Assembly (NCBI RefSeq): GCF_036417845.1
Contig: NC_090014.1
Coordinates: 1 to 64,000 of the forward strand
Direction: 5' to 3'
From: Apteryx mantelli
Taxonomy: Eukaryota; Chordata; Aves; Apterygiformes; Apterygidae
Length of the DNA: 64,000 nt
Shown: positions 1 to 9,480 of the stretch, piece by piece
How the letters are laid out: each line of letters opens with the position of its first letter
Numbering within the stretch: the stretch's first letter is position 1
The notes under the pieces: model-generated
What the model was told of the DNA's origin: nothing
Seen by the model: only the letters and a program-made list of their open reading frames with translations
The model's database searches: none
Made by a program: the position numbers and the translations under genes

Positions 1-22
1 TCGCTTCCTCCTCGTCGCCCAG
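1..22 (+). CDS. RASGRP2: RASGRP2 coding exon (3' end only), CDC25 domain
   Basis: The window opens inside an exon. Reading from base 2 gives RFLLVAQ, matching the helix of the RasGEF domain that precedes [10 protein letters not shown] in RASGRP proteins. The exon ends CAG before GTGCGC, phase 0. The start lies outside the window. The short intron that follows (23-156) is GC-rich with small repeats of GCCCCACGGC. Confidence 0.8.
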
Positions 23-3000
23 GTGCGCCCCACGGCTGCCCCACAGCCGGCCCCGCGGCGCGGCCGCCCCCCCCGCCCCACGGCGGTGCCGCCCCACAGC
101 GCCGCTGCCCCACGGCGCCGCTGCCCCACGGCGCCGGCGCCCCGCTGCTCTTGCAGAGGCTGCTGCAGCTGCAGAACTTCAACACGCTGATGGCCGTCGT
201 GGGGGGGCTGGGGCACAGCTCGGTGGCCCGGCTGCGGCACACGCTGGCCCTGCTGGGCCCCGACACCACCCAGGTGGGTCCGGGCAATGGGTCCCCCGCG
301 GTCCTGGGTCCCCGTGACCCCCCCCCCCCGTGCAACGTGTCCCCTCATGTCCTGTGTCCCCGTGACCCCCCGTGCAACGTGTCCCCTTGTGCAATGTGTC
401 CCCGTGTGTCCTGGGTCCCCGTGACCCCCTGTGCAACATGTCCCTTTGTGCAACATGTCCCCTTGTGTCCCCATGTCCCCTTGTCCCACTGTGCAACGTG
501 TCCCTTTGTGTCCTGTATCCCCATGACCCCCCATGCAACGTGTCCCCTGTGTCCCCATGTCCCCTCATGCGCCATGTCCCTGTGCACCACGTCCCCTCGC
601 ATCCCCATGTGCCCTCCTGTCCCCATGACCCCTCGTGTGCCATGTCTCTGTGCACCGCATCCCCTCGTGCAACGTGTCCCCCCCGTGTCCCCACGTCCTC
701 TCATGCACCATGACCTTGTGCACTATGTCCCTTTGTGCAACGTGTCCCCGTGTCCCCTCGTGTCCCCATGACCCCTCATGTGCCATGTCCCTGTCCACCA
801 TGTCCCCTCATGTCCCCACATCCCCTCGTGCACTGTGACCCTGTGCACCACGTCCCTTTGTGCAATGTGTCCCTGTGTCCCCTCGTGTCCCCACATCCCC
901 TCGTGCACCATGACCCTGTGCACCACGTCCTTGTGCAATGTGTCCCCTCGTGCACCCCGTGCCCCCCGGTGCGACATGTCCCCTCGTGTCCCCATGACCC
1001 CTCATGCACCATGACCCTGTGCACCACGTCCCTTTGTGCAATGTGTCCCCGTGTCCCCTTGTGTCCCCTCATGTCCCCACGTCCCCTCGTGCACCACGTC
1101 CCCCTGTGCACTGTGACCCTGTGCACCACGTCCCTTTGTGCAATGTGTCCCCTCGTGCACCCCGTGCCCTCCGGTGCGACATGTCCCCTCGTGTCCCCAT
1201 GACCCCTCATGCACCATGACCCTGTGCACCACGTCCCTTTGTGCAACGTGTCCCCTTGACCCCTCGTGTCCCCATGACCCCTCATGTGCCATGTCCCTGT
1301 CCACCATGTCCCCTCGTGTCCCCATGACCCCTCATGCACCATGACCCTGTGCACCACGTCCCTTTGTGCAACATGTCCCCTTGACCCCTTGTGCACCACA
1401 TGCCCCCTGGTGCAACGTGTCCCCTCGTGTCCCCACGTCCCCTCATGCACCATGACCTTGTGCACCACGTCCCTTTGTGCAATGTGTCCCCCCCGTGCCC
1501 ACCCGTGCAGCATGTCCCCTTGTGTCCCCATATCCCCTCGTGCACCGTGACCCTGTGCACCATGTCCCTTTGTGCAACATGTCCCCTTGTGTCCCTCGTG
1601 CCCCCTGGTGCAACGTGTCCCCTCGTGTCCCCCCGTGCCCCCCGGCGCGACGCGTGCCCGCGGCAGCTGTGGGAGTCGCTGACGGAGCTGGTGAGCTCGG
1701 CGGCAACTACGGGCGCTCGGCGCTACCGGCGGTGCCTGGCCGCCTGCCGCGGCTTCCGCCTGCCGGCGCTGGGCGTCCACCTCAAGGACCTGGTGGCCTT
1801 GCACGAGGCGCTGCCCGACTGGCTCGACGGCGCCCGCACCCGCCCCAACCCCGCCAAGATGCAGCAGCTCTTCGGCATCCTCAGCGAGCTGGCGCTCGTG
1901 CAAGGCATCTGCCCGCCCCTGCGCGGCGACCCCGACCTGCTCAACCTGCTCACGGTGCGTCCCCGCGCGAGGCGGGGCGGCGCTCGTGCGAGGCGGCCGT
2001 GCCGTGTGTGTGCGTGCCGCCAGCGGTGCATCCCCGTGCAAGGCAGCCCTCGTGCAAGGTGGCTGTGCCGCGTGCATGCAGCCAGCGGTGGGTCCCTGTG
2101 CACCCCGGCCCTCGTGCACGCCCTCGTGCAAGGTGCCCCCTCCATGCACACCAACCCCGCCCTGCCTGCGGTATGCGCCCTCGTGCACACTCTTGTGCAC
2201 ACCCTCATGTGCGGCCTCGTGCGAGGTGCCCCCTCCATGCACACTGACCCCAACCTGCTCGGGGCGCACACCCTCGTGCGCACCCTCGTGCATGGCCTCA
2301 TGCACGCCCTTGTGCGAGGAGCCTCCTCCATGCACGCTGACCCCAATCTGCTTGTGGCACGTGCCCTCGTGCGTGGCCTCGTGCGAGGTGCCCCTTCCAT
2401 GCACCCCAGCCCACTTGGAGTGCACACCCTCGTGCACACCCTCGTGCATGGCACCCCCTCCATGCACACTGACCCCAACCCGCTCGGGGCGCACACCCTC
2501 GTGCACACCCTCGTGCACGCCCTCGCACGCGCCCCCGTGACGCGGCCGCCGCCCCGCCAGGTCTCGCTGGACCAGTACCAGACGGACGACGAGCTCTACC
2601 AGCTCTCGCTGCAGCGCGAGCCGCGCGCCGCCGACGGGGTGAGCGTGCGAGGGGCGTGCGAGGGCGTGCGAGGGTGTGCAAGCCCCCGGGGGGTCCCGAG
2701 CTTCCCCCCCCCCGGCTCCCCGCAGGCCCTCGTGCAGCGGCCGTGGGGCACAGTGGAGGGGGGGGACGACGTGCAATGGGGGGGTGACGCGTGGGTGTGC
2801 GACACGTGGGGCCGTGCGACATGGGGGGGCCGTTCCCACGCTGTAGCTGCCCCCCTCCCGGGGGGGGGGGGCTGGGACCCCAAAGTGCCCCCCCCAAGGG
2901 GAGGGCTGGCCTGTCTGTCCCCCCCCCGCGTGGGTCTGACCCCCATGTCGTGTTCCCCCCCCATGTGGGTCTGACCCCATGTCCCCCCCCCCACATCTCC

Positions 3001-6000
3001 CCCCCCATGCGGGTCTGACCCCACGTCCCGTTCCCCCCCCCCCATGTCGTGTCCCCCCCCCCATAGGTGGGTCTGACCCCCACATTGTGTGTCCCCCCCC
3101 CCCAGGGCGGCCCCCCGGCGGCGCTGCCCCTCCCCGGCCCCCCCCATGTGGGTCTGACCCCCACGTCCCATCCCCCCCCATGTCTTCTCCCCCCCATATG
3201 CGGGTCTGACCCCCACATTGTGTCCCCCCCCATGTGGGTCTGACCCCCATGTCCCCCCCCCCACATCTTCTCCCCCCCCATGCGGGTCTGACCCCACGTC
3301 GTGTCCCCCCCCCCATGTCGTGTCCCCCCCCATACGTGGGTCTGACCCCCACGTCCCGTTCCCCCCCCCCATGTCGTGTCCCCCCCCCCATAGGTGGGTC
3401 TGACCCCCACATTGTGTGTCCCCCCCCCCCCCCAGGGCGGCCCCCCGGCGGCGCTGCCCCCCCCATACGTGGGTCTGACCCCCATGTCCCCCCCCCCAGG
3501 GCGGCCCCCCCGGCGGCGCTGCCCCCCCCGCCCCCCCGGCGGCCTTCGACGCCTGGGCTCTGGCCGTGAAGCCCCGACCGGACCCGGCGCTGCTGCGGGC
3601 CCACGTGGAGAAGATGGTGGAGGTGGGGGGCGGTGTGGGGCTGGGGGGGGGTGGGGGGGATGTGGGGGGCTGGGGGGGGACGGGGGTGTGGGGGCGGTGT
3701 GGGGCTGGGGGGGGTGGGGGGGATGTGGGGGGCTGGGGGGGGACGGGGCTGTGGGGGCGATGTGGGGCTGGGGGGGGTGGGGGGCAGGTGTGGGGCTGGG
3801 GGGGGACGGGGGTGTGGGGCGGCTCCGGGGCAGCTATGGGCCCGTGGGGTGGCTGTGGGGCAGCTGCAGGGGGCACAGTGGGGGTGGCGCCGTGGGGCGG
3901 TGGTGACGCTGTGGGGTGACGCCGTGGGGCGATGGGACAGCACTGTGGGGCAGTCGGTGGCGCCATGGGGTGGTGCCATGGGGCGGTGGCAGTGCCGTGG
4001 GGTGACGGTGATGCCGTGGGGCAGTCGGTGACGCTGTGGGGTGGTGGTGATGCTGTGGGGTGACGCCGTGGGGTGATGGTGATGCTGTGGGGCAGTCGGT
4101 GATGCTGTGGGGTGGCGCTGTGGGGCAGTGGCGGGGCTGTGGGGCAGTGCCATGGGGTGACGGTGATGCCATAGGGCAGTCGGTGATGCCGTGGGGTGAT
4201 GGTGACGCCGTGGGGTGGCGCCGTAGGGTGATGGTGGTGCCATGGGGCAGTCAGTGACACTGTGGGGTGATGCCATGGGGTGGTGGCGGCGCCGTGGGGT
4301 GATGGTGACGCCGTGGGGCAGTGGCGGCGCCGTGGGGCAGCGCCATGGGGCGGTGGTGGCACCGTGGGGCAGTCGGTGATGCTGTGGGGTTGGTGGTGAC
4401 ACCGTGGGGTGGTGCCATGGGGTGACGGTGGCGCCGTGGGGCAGTTGGTAATGCTGTGGGGTGACGCTGTGGGGTGGTGGCGGTGCCGTGGGGTGATGCT
4501 GTGGGGTGACGGTGGCTCTGTGGGGCAGTCAGTGATGCCATGGGGTGATGCTGTGGGGTGGTGGCGGCGCCGTGGGGCAGTCGGTGACGCCGTGGGGTGA
4601 CGGTGGCGCTGTGGGGCGGCGCCGTGGGGCAGTCGGTGACGCCGTGGGGCGGTGGCGGCGCCGTGGGGTGACGGTGGCGCTGTGGGGCGGCGCCGTGGGG
4701 CAGTCGGTTTTCCGGGCGTTCGACGTGGACGGCGACGGGCGAATCTCGCGCGCCGAGTTCGAGTCCGTGCGCGACAACTTCCCCTACCTGCGCGCCTTCG
4801 CCGAGCTCGACGCCGACCGGTGAGGGACCCCCCGGGGCCCCCCCGGACCCCCAACACCCCCCCGGACCCCCAACACCCCCCCCCGGGACCCCCCCGGGGC
4901 CCCCAACACCCCCCCCGGGACCCCCCGGACCCCCTGGGACCCCCCCGGGACCCCCCCGGACCCCCAACACCCCCCCCGGGACCCCCCCGGGGCCCCCCGG
5001 GACCCCCAACCCCTCCTGGGACCCCCCCGGACCCCCTGGGACCACCTGGGACCCCCAACACCCCCCCGGACCCCCAGGGACCCCCCCCCTTCTGGGACCC
5101 CCAGGGACCCCCAGGGACCCCCAACACCCCCCCCGGGACCCCCAACCCCTCCTGGGACCCCCCCGGACCCCCTGGGACCCCCCACCCCTTCTGGGACCCC
5201 CAGGGACCCCCAACACTCCCCCGGGGCCCCCCCGGGACCCCCAACCCCTCCTGGGACCCCCCCGGACCCCCAACACCCCCCCCGGGACCCCCCCGGACCC
5301 CCCCCGGGACCCCCAACCCCTCCTGGGACCCCCCCGGACCCCCTGGGACCCCCTGGGACCCCCAACACCCCCCGGGACCCCCAGAACCCCAGGGACCCCC
5401 CCGGGACCCTCTGGACCCCTCTGGACCCCCCCGGACCCCCCCGGGACCCCCAACCCCTCCTGGGACCCCCCCGGACCCCCTGGGACCCCCTGGGACCCCC
5501 AACACCCCCCCGGACCCCCAGGGACCCCCAACCCCTCCTGGAACCCCCAACACCCCCAGACCCCCAAGGACCCCCAGACCCCCCGGACCCCAACCCCTCC
5601 TGGGACCCCCAACCTTCCTGGGACCCCCCACCCCTCCTGGGACCCCCCCAGAACCCCCCCAGACCTCCCGGGACCCCCTGAACCTCCAGGGACCCCCCGG
5701 ACCCCCCAGACCCCCTGGGACCCCCAACACCCCCGGACCCCCAAGGACCCCCTGAACCTCCAGTGACCCCCCGGGATCCCCTGGGATCCCCGGGACCCCC
5801 CCCCGAACCCCTTGTGACCCCCCCCGGACCCCCCGGGACCCCCAGGGACCCCCTGAACCCCCGTGACCCCCCCCCAGGACCCCCAGAGACCCCCTGAACC
5901 CCCCAAGAACCCCCAGGGACCTCCAACCCCACCTAGGACCCCCAAGGACCCCCAATTCTCCCATCCCCAGGGGCCCAGGCGTCTGGTGCCCCCCCCCCCC

Positions 6001-9000
6001 AAGGAAGGGGCCCAGGTGTCCGGGTGCAACCCCACCCCCCCGGGCAGCAGCAGCGGGGCCCAGGCGTCCGGGCGCTTCCCCCCCCCAAGGAAGGGGCCCA
6101 GGCGTCCGGGCGCGACCCCCCCCAAGGAAGGGGCCCAGGCGTCCGGGTGCAACCCCCCCCCCCCCAAGGAAGGGGCCCAGGTGTCCGGGTGCAACCCCAC
6201 CCCCCCGGGCAGCAGCAGCGGGGCCCAGGCGTCCGGGCGCTTCCCCCCCAAGGAAGGGGCCCAGGCGTCCGGGCGCGACCCCCCCCCCCCGTGCCGCCCC
6301 CCCCCCAGGGACGGCAGCATCAGCCGGGAGGAGATGCTGCGCTACTTCCTGCAGGCCAGCGAGGGGCTCGAGGGCAAGATGGGCTTCGTGCACCGCTTCG
6401 AGGCCAGCGGCGCCCTGCGTCCCGCCGCCTGCCGCCACTGCCGCAGCCTGGTCAGCGCCGCGCCCCCCTCGCACGCGCCCCTCGCACGCCCCTCGCACGC
6501 CCCTCGCACGCCCCTCGCATGCGCCTTGCACGCACCTCGCATGCGCGGACCCCTTGCACGCCCCCCTTGCATGCGCGCCCCTCGCACAGACCCCCTCGCA
6601 TGCACGCCCCTCGCACGTGTGCCCCTCGCACGGACCCCTCGCACACATCCCTCACACGCACCTCGCACGCACCCCCCCCCCACGCCTTGCACATCCCTCG
6701 CATGTGCGCCCCTCGCACAGACCCCTTGCAACGCGCGCCTCTCGCACGGACCCCTCGCACGGACCCCTCACACACCTTGCACATGCCCTCGCGCGGACCC
6801 CTCGCACGCGCCCCTCACACCCCTCGCACGCACCGCACACCCCTCACACGTGCCCCTTGCACGCGCCTCGCACGGACCCCACGCAGGGGTGGTGGGGCGC
6901 TCTCTGTGTGCACGTCTCGCACGAGGCATCGCAGGGGTGTCGCAGCGTGCACGTCTCGCACGAGTGCATCCCGCACGGGTGCTGTTGCACGGGCGCCGGG
7001 TTGTGCACGTCTCGCACGAGCGTATCCTGCACGGGGTTCTTGCACGGGGGTTGCTGGGTGCTCTTCGCGTGTGCACCTCGCACGGGTGCTGCTGCACGGG
7101 CGCCGGGTTGTGCACGTCTCGCACGAGCGTATCCCGCACGGGGGCCTCGCACGCGTGGGGCCGCCCCTGCCCTGACCCCCCCCCCTTGTCTCCCCAGATC
7201 CTGGGCATCTACAAACAGGGCCTCAAGTGCCGGGGTGAGTGCGGGGGGGGACACGGGGGCGGGGGGTGCAGTGGGGGTGCAGTGGGGGTGACAGGGGCCT
7301 GCTATGGGGGGTGCAATGGGGGAGTGCAATGGGTGCACGCTGGGGGTGCAGTGGGGGGGTGAAATGGGGAGTGCAATGGGGGGGTGCAACAGGGGGAGCG
7401 AAGGGGGGCTGCTGGGGGTGCAAGGGGCAGGTGCAATGGGGGGTGCAATGGGGTGCAATGGGGAATGCTGGAGGTGCAGTGGGGATGCAACGGGGGGTGC
7501 GGGGGGTGCAATGGGTGCAGTGGGGGGGTGCAGCGGGTGCAATGGGGGGTGCAATGGGGGGTGCAATGGGGGGGTGCAATGGGGGGGTGCAATGGTGCAA
7601 TGGAGGGGTGCAATGGGGTGCAATGGGGAATGCTGGAGGTGCAGTGGGGGATGCAATGGGGGGCGCGGGGGGGTGCAGCGGGTGCAATGGGGGGTGCAAT
7701 GGGGGGTGCAATGGGGGGGTGCAATGGTGCAATGGAGGGGTGCAATGGGGTGCAATGGGGAATGCTGGAGATGCAGTGGGGGGTGCAATGGGGGGTGCAA
7801 TGGGGGGTGCAATGGGGGGTGCAATGGTGCAATGGGGGGGTGCAATGGGGTGCAATGGGGAATGCTGGAGGTGCAGTGGGGGATGCAATGGGGGGCGCGG
7901 GGGGGTGCAGCGGGTGCAGTGGGGGGGTGCAGCGGGTGCAATGGGGGGTGCAGGGGGGGTGCAGCGGGGGTGCCACGGTGCCGCCGCCGCCCGCAGCCTG
8001 CGGGGTGACGTGCCACGAGCAGTGTCGCGAGCGGCTCCGCGTCGAGTGCCGGCGCCGCACCAAGAGCGTCGGCGGCGAAGCCCCCCCGGCCCCCCCCGGC
8101 CGCTCCTTCAGCTTCTCCCTGCCCCGGCCCCGGCGGCTCTCCCTGCGCCCCCCAGGTGGGGCCCAGGCGTCCGGGATCGCGACCCCCCCCCCTCCCCAAG
8201 GGGCCCAGGCGTCCGGGACCCCCGACCCCCCCCCAAGGGGCCCCGGCATCCAGAACCCCCAACCCCTCTCCAAGGGGCCCAGGCATCCGGGACCCCCAAC
8301 TCCCCCCCTCCAGGGGCCCAGGCGTCCGGGACAGTGACTCCCCCCCTCCAGGGCCCCCAGCATCTGGGACCCCCACTCCCAAGGGGCCCAGGCATCCGGG
8401 ACCCCAACTCCCCCCCCTCCAGGGGCCCAGGCGTCCAGGATCCCCGACCCCCCCCGGCCCAGGGAGCCCCCCCCCACCCCCACAGGGAGGGACCCAGGCG
8501 TCCGGGCAGCCTCCCTCCACCCCAGCCCCCCCCCGCCCCCCCCCCCCCAGGGGGCCCAGGCGTCCGGGCCCCATCCGCCTCCTCCGGGCCTGTCCGCGCC
8601 CGATAACCCCCCTCCCGCCGGGCCCCGGTTCCTGTTCGCGCCTCTCCGTGGGGGGGGGGGGGAACCCACTTCCCCCCCCCCCCCCCGGGGGGCCCAGGCG
8701 TCCGGGCGGGGGCTGAGCGGGGCCCTGTCTGTCTGTCTGTCCGTCCCCCCCCCCCAGAGACCCCCGAGGACGTGCAGGCGGTGGAGGACGGCGTCTTCGA
8801 CATCCACCTCTAGGCAGGTAGCGGCCCGGACGCCTGGGCCCCTCGTGGGGGGGCCCCGGACGCCTGGGTCCCCTTTGCAGGGGGGTCCCGGACGCCTGGG
8901 CCCCTTTGTGTGTGTTTGGGGGGGGGGGGCCCGGACACCTGGGTCCCTCGCTCCCCCCCCCCCCCCGTGACCTCTCCCCTCTCTCCAGGGTCTCCCGGTC

Positions 9001-9134
9001 TCCGGCTCTTCCTGACCCCGCTGGACCCGGGACCCCCCCGGACGCCTGGGGTCCTCTTTGGGGGTGGGGAGGGGGGATTTGGGGGGGGGGGGGAGGGAGC
9101 TGCCTGTGCTTGTACCCAGAGCCGCGAGAATAAA
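1..9134 (+). CDS. RASGRP2: RASGRP2 (CalDAG-GEFI), 3' part of the gene, ten coding exons
   Basis: Ras guanyl-releasing protein 2 is a calcium-regulated exchange factor, chiefly for Rap1, known for integrin activation in platelets and neutrophils. Joined exons 2-22, 157-273, 1667-1954, 2561-2638, 3500-3622, 4704-4819, 6309-6450, 7198-7234, 7997-8155 and 8758-8813 give 379 codons including the stop, with every GT-AG junction in phase. The protein shows the end of the CDC25 RasGEF domain ([43 protein letters not shown]), two EF-hand loops, a complete C1 zinc pattern and the tail [10 protein letters not shown]. The tail and the DVDGDG loop fit RASGRP2 better than RASGRP1, 3 or 4. The human protein is about 609 residues, so roughly 230 N-terminal residues lie upstream of the window. 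NRXN2 follows on the same strand. Confidence 0.96.
157..273 (+). CDS. RASGRP2: RASGRP2 coding exon, CDC25 RasGEF domain
   Basis: Thirty-nine codons beginning [18 protein letters not shown] and ending [21 protein letters not shown] is a strongly conserved core segment of the RasGRP catalytic domain. Acceptor CTCTTGCAG and donor GTGGGT flank it, phase 0 at both ends. Confidence 0.95.
274..1666 (+). repeat. Intronic VNTR, GTGTCCCC-type
   Basis: Almost the whole RASGRP2 intron from about 300 to 1650 is a degenerate minisatellite built from short blocks such as CTCGTGTCCCCATGACCCC and CCCTTTGTGCAACGTGTCC. Longer blocks recur (for example the GTGCGACATGTCCCC block near 970 and 1175), showing higher-order duplication. 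No exon is seen. Confidence 0.85.
1667..1954 (+). CDS. RASGRP2: RASGRP2 coding exon, CDC25 RasGEF domain
   Basis: Ninety-six codons, LWESLTELV to PDLLNLLT, containing [17 protein letters not shown] and [11 protein letters not shown], close to RASGRP2. Acceptor GCGGCAG and donor GTGCGT, phase 0 at both ends. Odd points: the family motif GNYG is encoded at 1702-1713 but one base out of frame with the exon, so the in-frame product there reads [20 protein letters not shown] donor-like site lies inside the exon at 1691. Confidence 0.94.
1955..2560 (+). repeat. Intronic VNTR, CCCTCGTGCACAC-type
   Basis: RASGRP2 intron filled from about 1975 to 2530 with repeats of CTCGTGCACACCCTCGTGCA and a longer block starting CCTCCATGCACACTGACCCC, seen about five times. 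Open frames here are repeat artefacts. Confidence 0.85.
2561..2638 (+). CDS. RASGRP2: RASGRP2 coding exon, end of catalytic domain
   Basis: Twenty-six codons, [20 protein letters not shown] followed by PRAADG. This is one of the most diagnostic RASGRP2 stretches (human [20 protein letters not shown]). Acceptor CCCCGCCAG, donor GTGAGC, phase 0 at both ends. Confidence 0.96.
2639..3499 (+). repeat. Intronic C-rich VNTR with copies of the next exon's start
   Basis: From about 2880 the intron repeats GGGTCTGACCCC alternating with long C runs and CATGTCGTGTCC. Two units (3104-3130 and 3434-3460) contain a CAG acceptor plus GGCGGCCCCC...GGCGGCGCTG, the first bases of the exon that starts at 3500. 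Confidence 0.85.
3500..3622 (+). CDS. RASGRP2: RASGRP2 coding exon, linker before EF-hands
   Basis: Forty-one codons: a Gly/Pro/Ala-rich start ([15 protein letters not shown]) then [20 protein letters not shown] and VEKMVE, aligning with the human EEWTSAAKPKLDQ...HIEKMVE linker. Acceptor chosen at 3498-3499 because it keeps phase 0 from the previous exon and leads into the conserved part. The two upstream acceptor copies lead only into intronic repeat. Donor GTGGGG, phase 0. Confidence 0.88.
3623..4703 (+). repeat. Intronic G-rich VNTR carrying acceptor copies
   Basis: 3623-3830 is GGGGCTGGGGGGG-type repeat. From about 3840 to the exon it is a ~20-bp minisatellite of GCCGTGGGGTGACGGTGGTG type. 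Many units read GTGGGGCAGTCGGTGA, the same bases as the true acceptor and exon start at 4701-4708 (CAG then TCGGT). No polypyrimidine tract precedes the exon. Confidence 0.85.
4704..4819 (+). CDS. RASGRP2: RASGRP2 coding exon, first EF-hand
   Basis: Encodes [20 protein letters not shown] to FAELDADR. The 12-residue loop [12 protein letters not shown] has acidic or oxygen ligands at positions 1, 3, 5 and Glu at 12, as in a calcium-binding EF-hand. The second loop begins here (DADR) and continues in the next exon. Entry phase 0, exit phase 2 (CG then GTGAGG). Confidence 0.95.
4820..5960 (+). repeat. Intronic VNTR, GGGACCCCC-type
   Basis: About 1.1 kb of near-pure GGGACCCCCC / GGACCCCCAACACCCC repeats, with strong strand asymmetry (C-rich on +). 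The collagen-like and proline-rich open frames here come from the repeat. No exon is seen. Confidence 0.9.
5961..6308 (+). repeat. Cluster of the dispersed GGCCCAGGCGTCCGGG motif
   Basis: About nine forward copies of GGCCCAGGCGTCCGGG separated by CCCCAAGGAAGG and GCAGCAGCGG spacers. This is the first cluster of the locus-wide motif. It ends in the C-rich tract of the next acceptor. Confidence 0.85.
6309..6450 (+). CDS. RASGRP2: RASGRP2 coding exon, second EF-hand and start of C1
   Basis: Begins with the base completing Arg, then [20 protein letters not shown], finishing the second EF loop [12 protein letters not shown]. It continues [17 protein letters not shown] then AACRHCRSL. This supplies the His and first two Cys of the C1 domain (H-X12-C-X2-C). 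The donor GTCAGC is non-optimal but is the one that keeps frame. Confidence 0.95.
6451..7197 (+). repeat. Intronic VNTRs, CCTCGCACGC-type
   Basis: 6464-6890 repeats CCCCTCGCACG / CGCACGGACCCCT. 6905-7160 repeats GCACGTCTCGCACGAG with GCATCCCGCACGGG. A normal pyrimidine tract and CCCAG precede the exon at 7198. Confidence 0.85.
7198..7234 (+). CDS. RASGRP2: RASGRP2 coding exon, C1 domain core
   Basis: Thirty-seven bases encoding [12 protein letters not shown] plus one base. It is identical in sequence to the remembered human C1 segment and carries the third zinc Cys. Acceptor TCTCCCCAG, donor GTGAGT, exit phase 1. Confidence 0.96.
7235..7996 (+). repeat. Intronic VNTR, GGGGTGCAATGG-type
   Basis: A ~12-bp minisatellite (GGGGGGTGCAAT) with a higher-order block containing GGGAATGCTGGAGGTGCAGT recurring about every 100-170 bp (near 7463, 7627, 7760, 7858). 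It extends almost to the acceptor at 7996. Confidence 0.88.
7997..8155 (+). CDS. RASGRP2: RASGRP2 coding exon, end of C1 and basic tail
   Basis: Encodes [20 protein letters not shown] then RTKSVGG, completing C-X2-C-X4-H-X2-C-X7-C, so all eight C1 zinc ligands are present across three exons. [16 protein letters not shown] follows, as in the human [16 protein letters not shown] tail. Entry and exit phase 1. The dispersed GGCCCAGGCGTCCGGG motif begins four bases after the donor GT. Confidence 0.96.
8156..8757 (+). repeat. Cluster of the dispersed GGCCCAGGCGTCCGGG motif
   Basis: About a dozen forward copies spaced 20-60 bp in C-rich sequence, some decayed at CpG (GGCATCC, GCGTCCAGG). It ends in a short GTCTGTCTGTCTGTCC tract and the acceptor at 8757. 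Confidence 0.85.
8758..8813 (+). CDS. RASGRP2: RASGRP2 last coding exon and stop
   Basis: Encodes [18 protein letters not shown] followed by TAG at 8811-8813. The human RASGRP2 C-terminus is [16 protein letters not shown]. Entry phase 1 agrees with the preceding exon. Confidence 0.97.
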
Positions 9135-9170
9135 CCGTGTGTCCGTGCGTCCGTCTGCTCTGTGCTGGGG
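8814..9170 (+). promoter_or_regulatory. RASGRP2: RASGRP2 3' UTR with polyadenylation signal
   Basis: AATAAA at 9129-9134 is followed by a GT-rich stretch (9138-9168), a good cleavage and polyadenylation site. Just after the stop, GGCAG/GTAGCG (8818) looks like a donor, and CTCTCTCCAG ending at 8988 looks like an acceptor. The 3' UTR may therefore be split by a small intron (about 8819-8988) holding four reverse copies of the dispersed motif. The intron is inference; the poly(A) signal is seen directly. Confidence 0.75.
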
Positions 9171-9480
9171 GGGGGCCCGGACGCCTGGGCCCCCCGGACG
9201 CCTGGGTCCCCTGGGGGGGGGCAGAGCAGGGGGTGGGGGGGGACCGGCCGAGGGCCCAGGCGTCCGGGCCCCAGGTGAGGGCACTGAGGGGCTGGGCAGG
9301 AGCCTCGTTAGCGGAGCGGCTGCTAACGAGCCCCTCGTTACCCCGAGATGGGGCCCAGCTGGGCCCGGACGCCTGGGCCCCCTGGAAGGAGGGGGGAAGG
9401 GGGGAGCCGGGGCTCCCGGACGCCTGGGCCCACTGAGGGAGTTGCCAGGTCAGTGGGGGGTTGGGGGGGGGGCCCAGGCG
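9170..9480. repeat. Intergenic motif cluster including stem-loop element, copy 1
   Basis: Dispersed-motif copies in both orientations surround a ~200-bp unit (9242-9440) that recurs at 37966-38166. The unit contains CTCGTTAGC (9304-9312) and its exact complement GCTAACGAG (9322-9330), a 9-bp stem with a 9-base loop. Confidence 0.85.

Noticed and set aside
4820-5960. Collagen-like or proline-rich protein (GPP/DPP repeats)
   Set aside because: Generated by the GGGACCCCC repeat inside a RASGRP2 intron whose flanking exons join in frame without it.
776-6648. Very long minus-strand open frames (up to about 1350 codons) across RASGRP2
   Set aside because: They run through minisatellites with biased composition, overlap well-supported + strand exons, and their peptides are low-complexity ([16 protein letters not shown]). 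No start context, domain or splice logic supports them.
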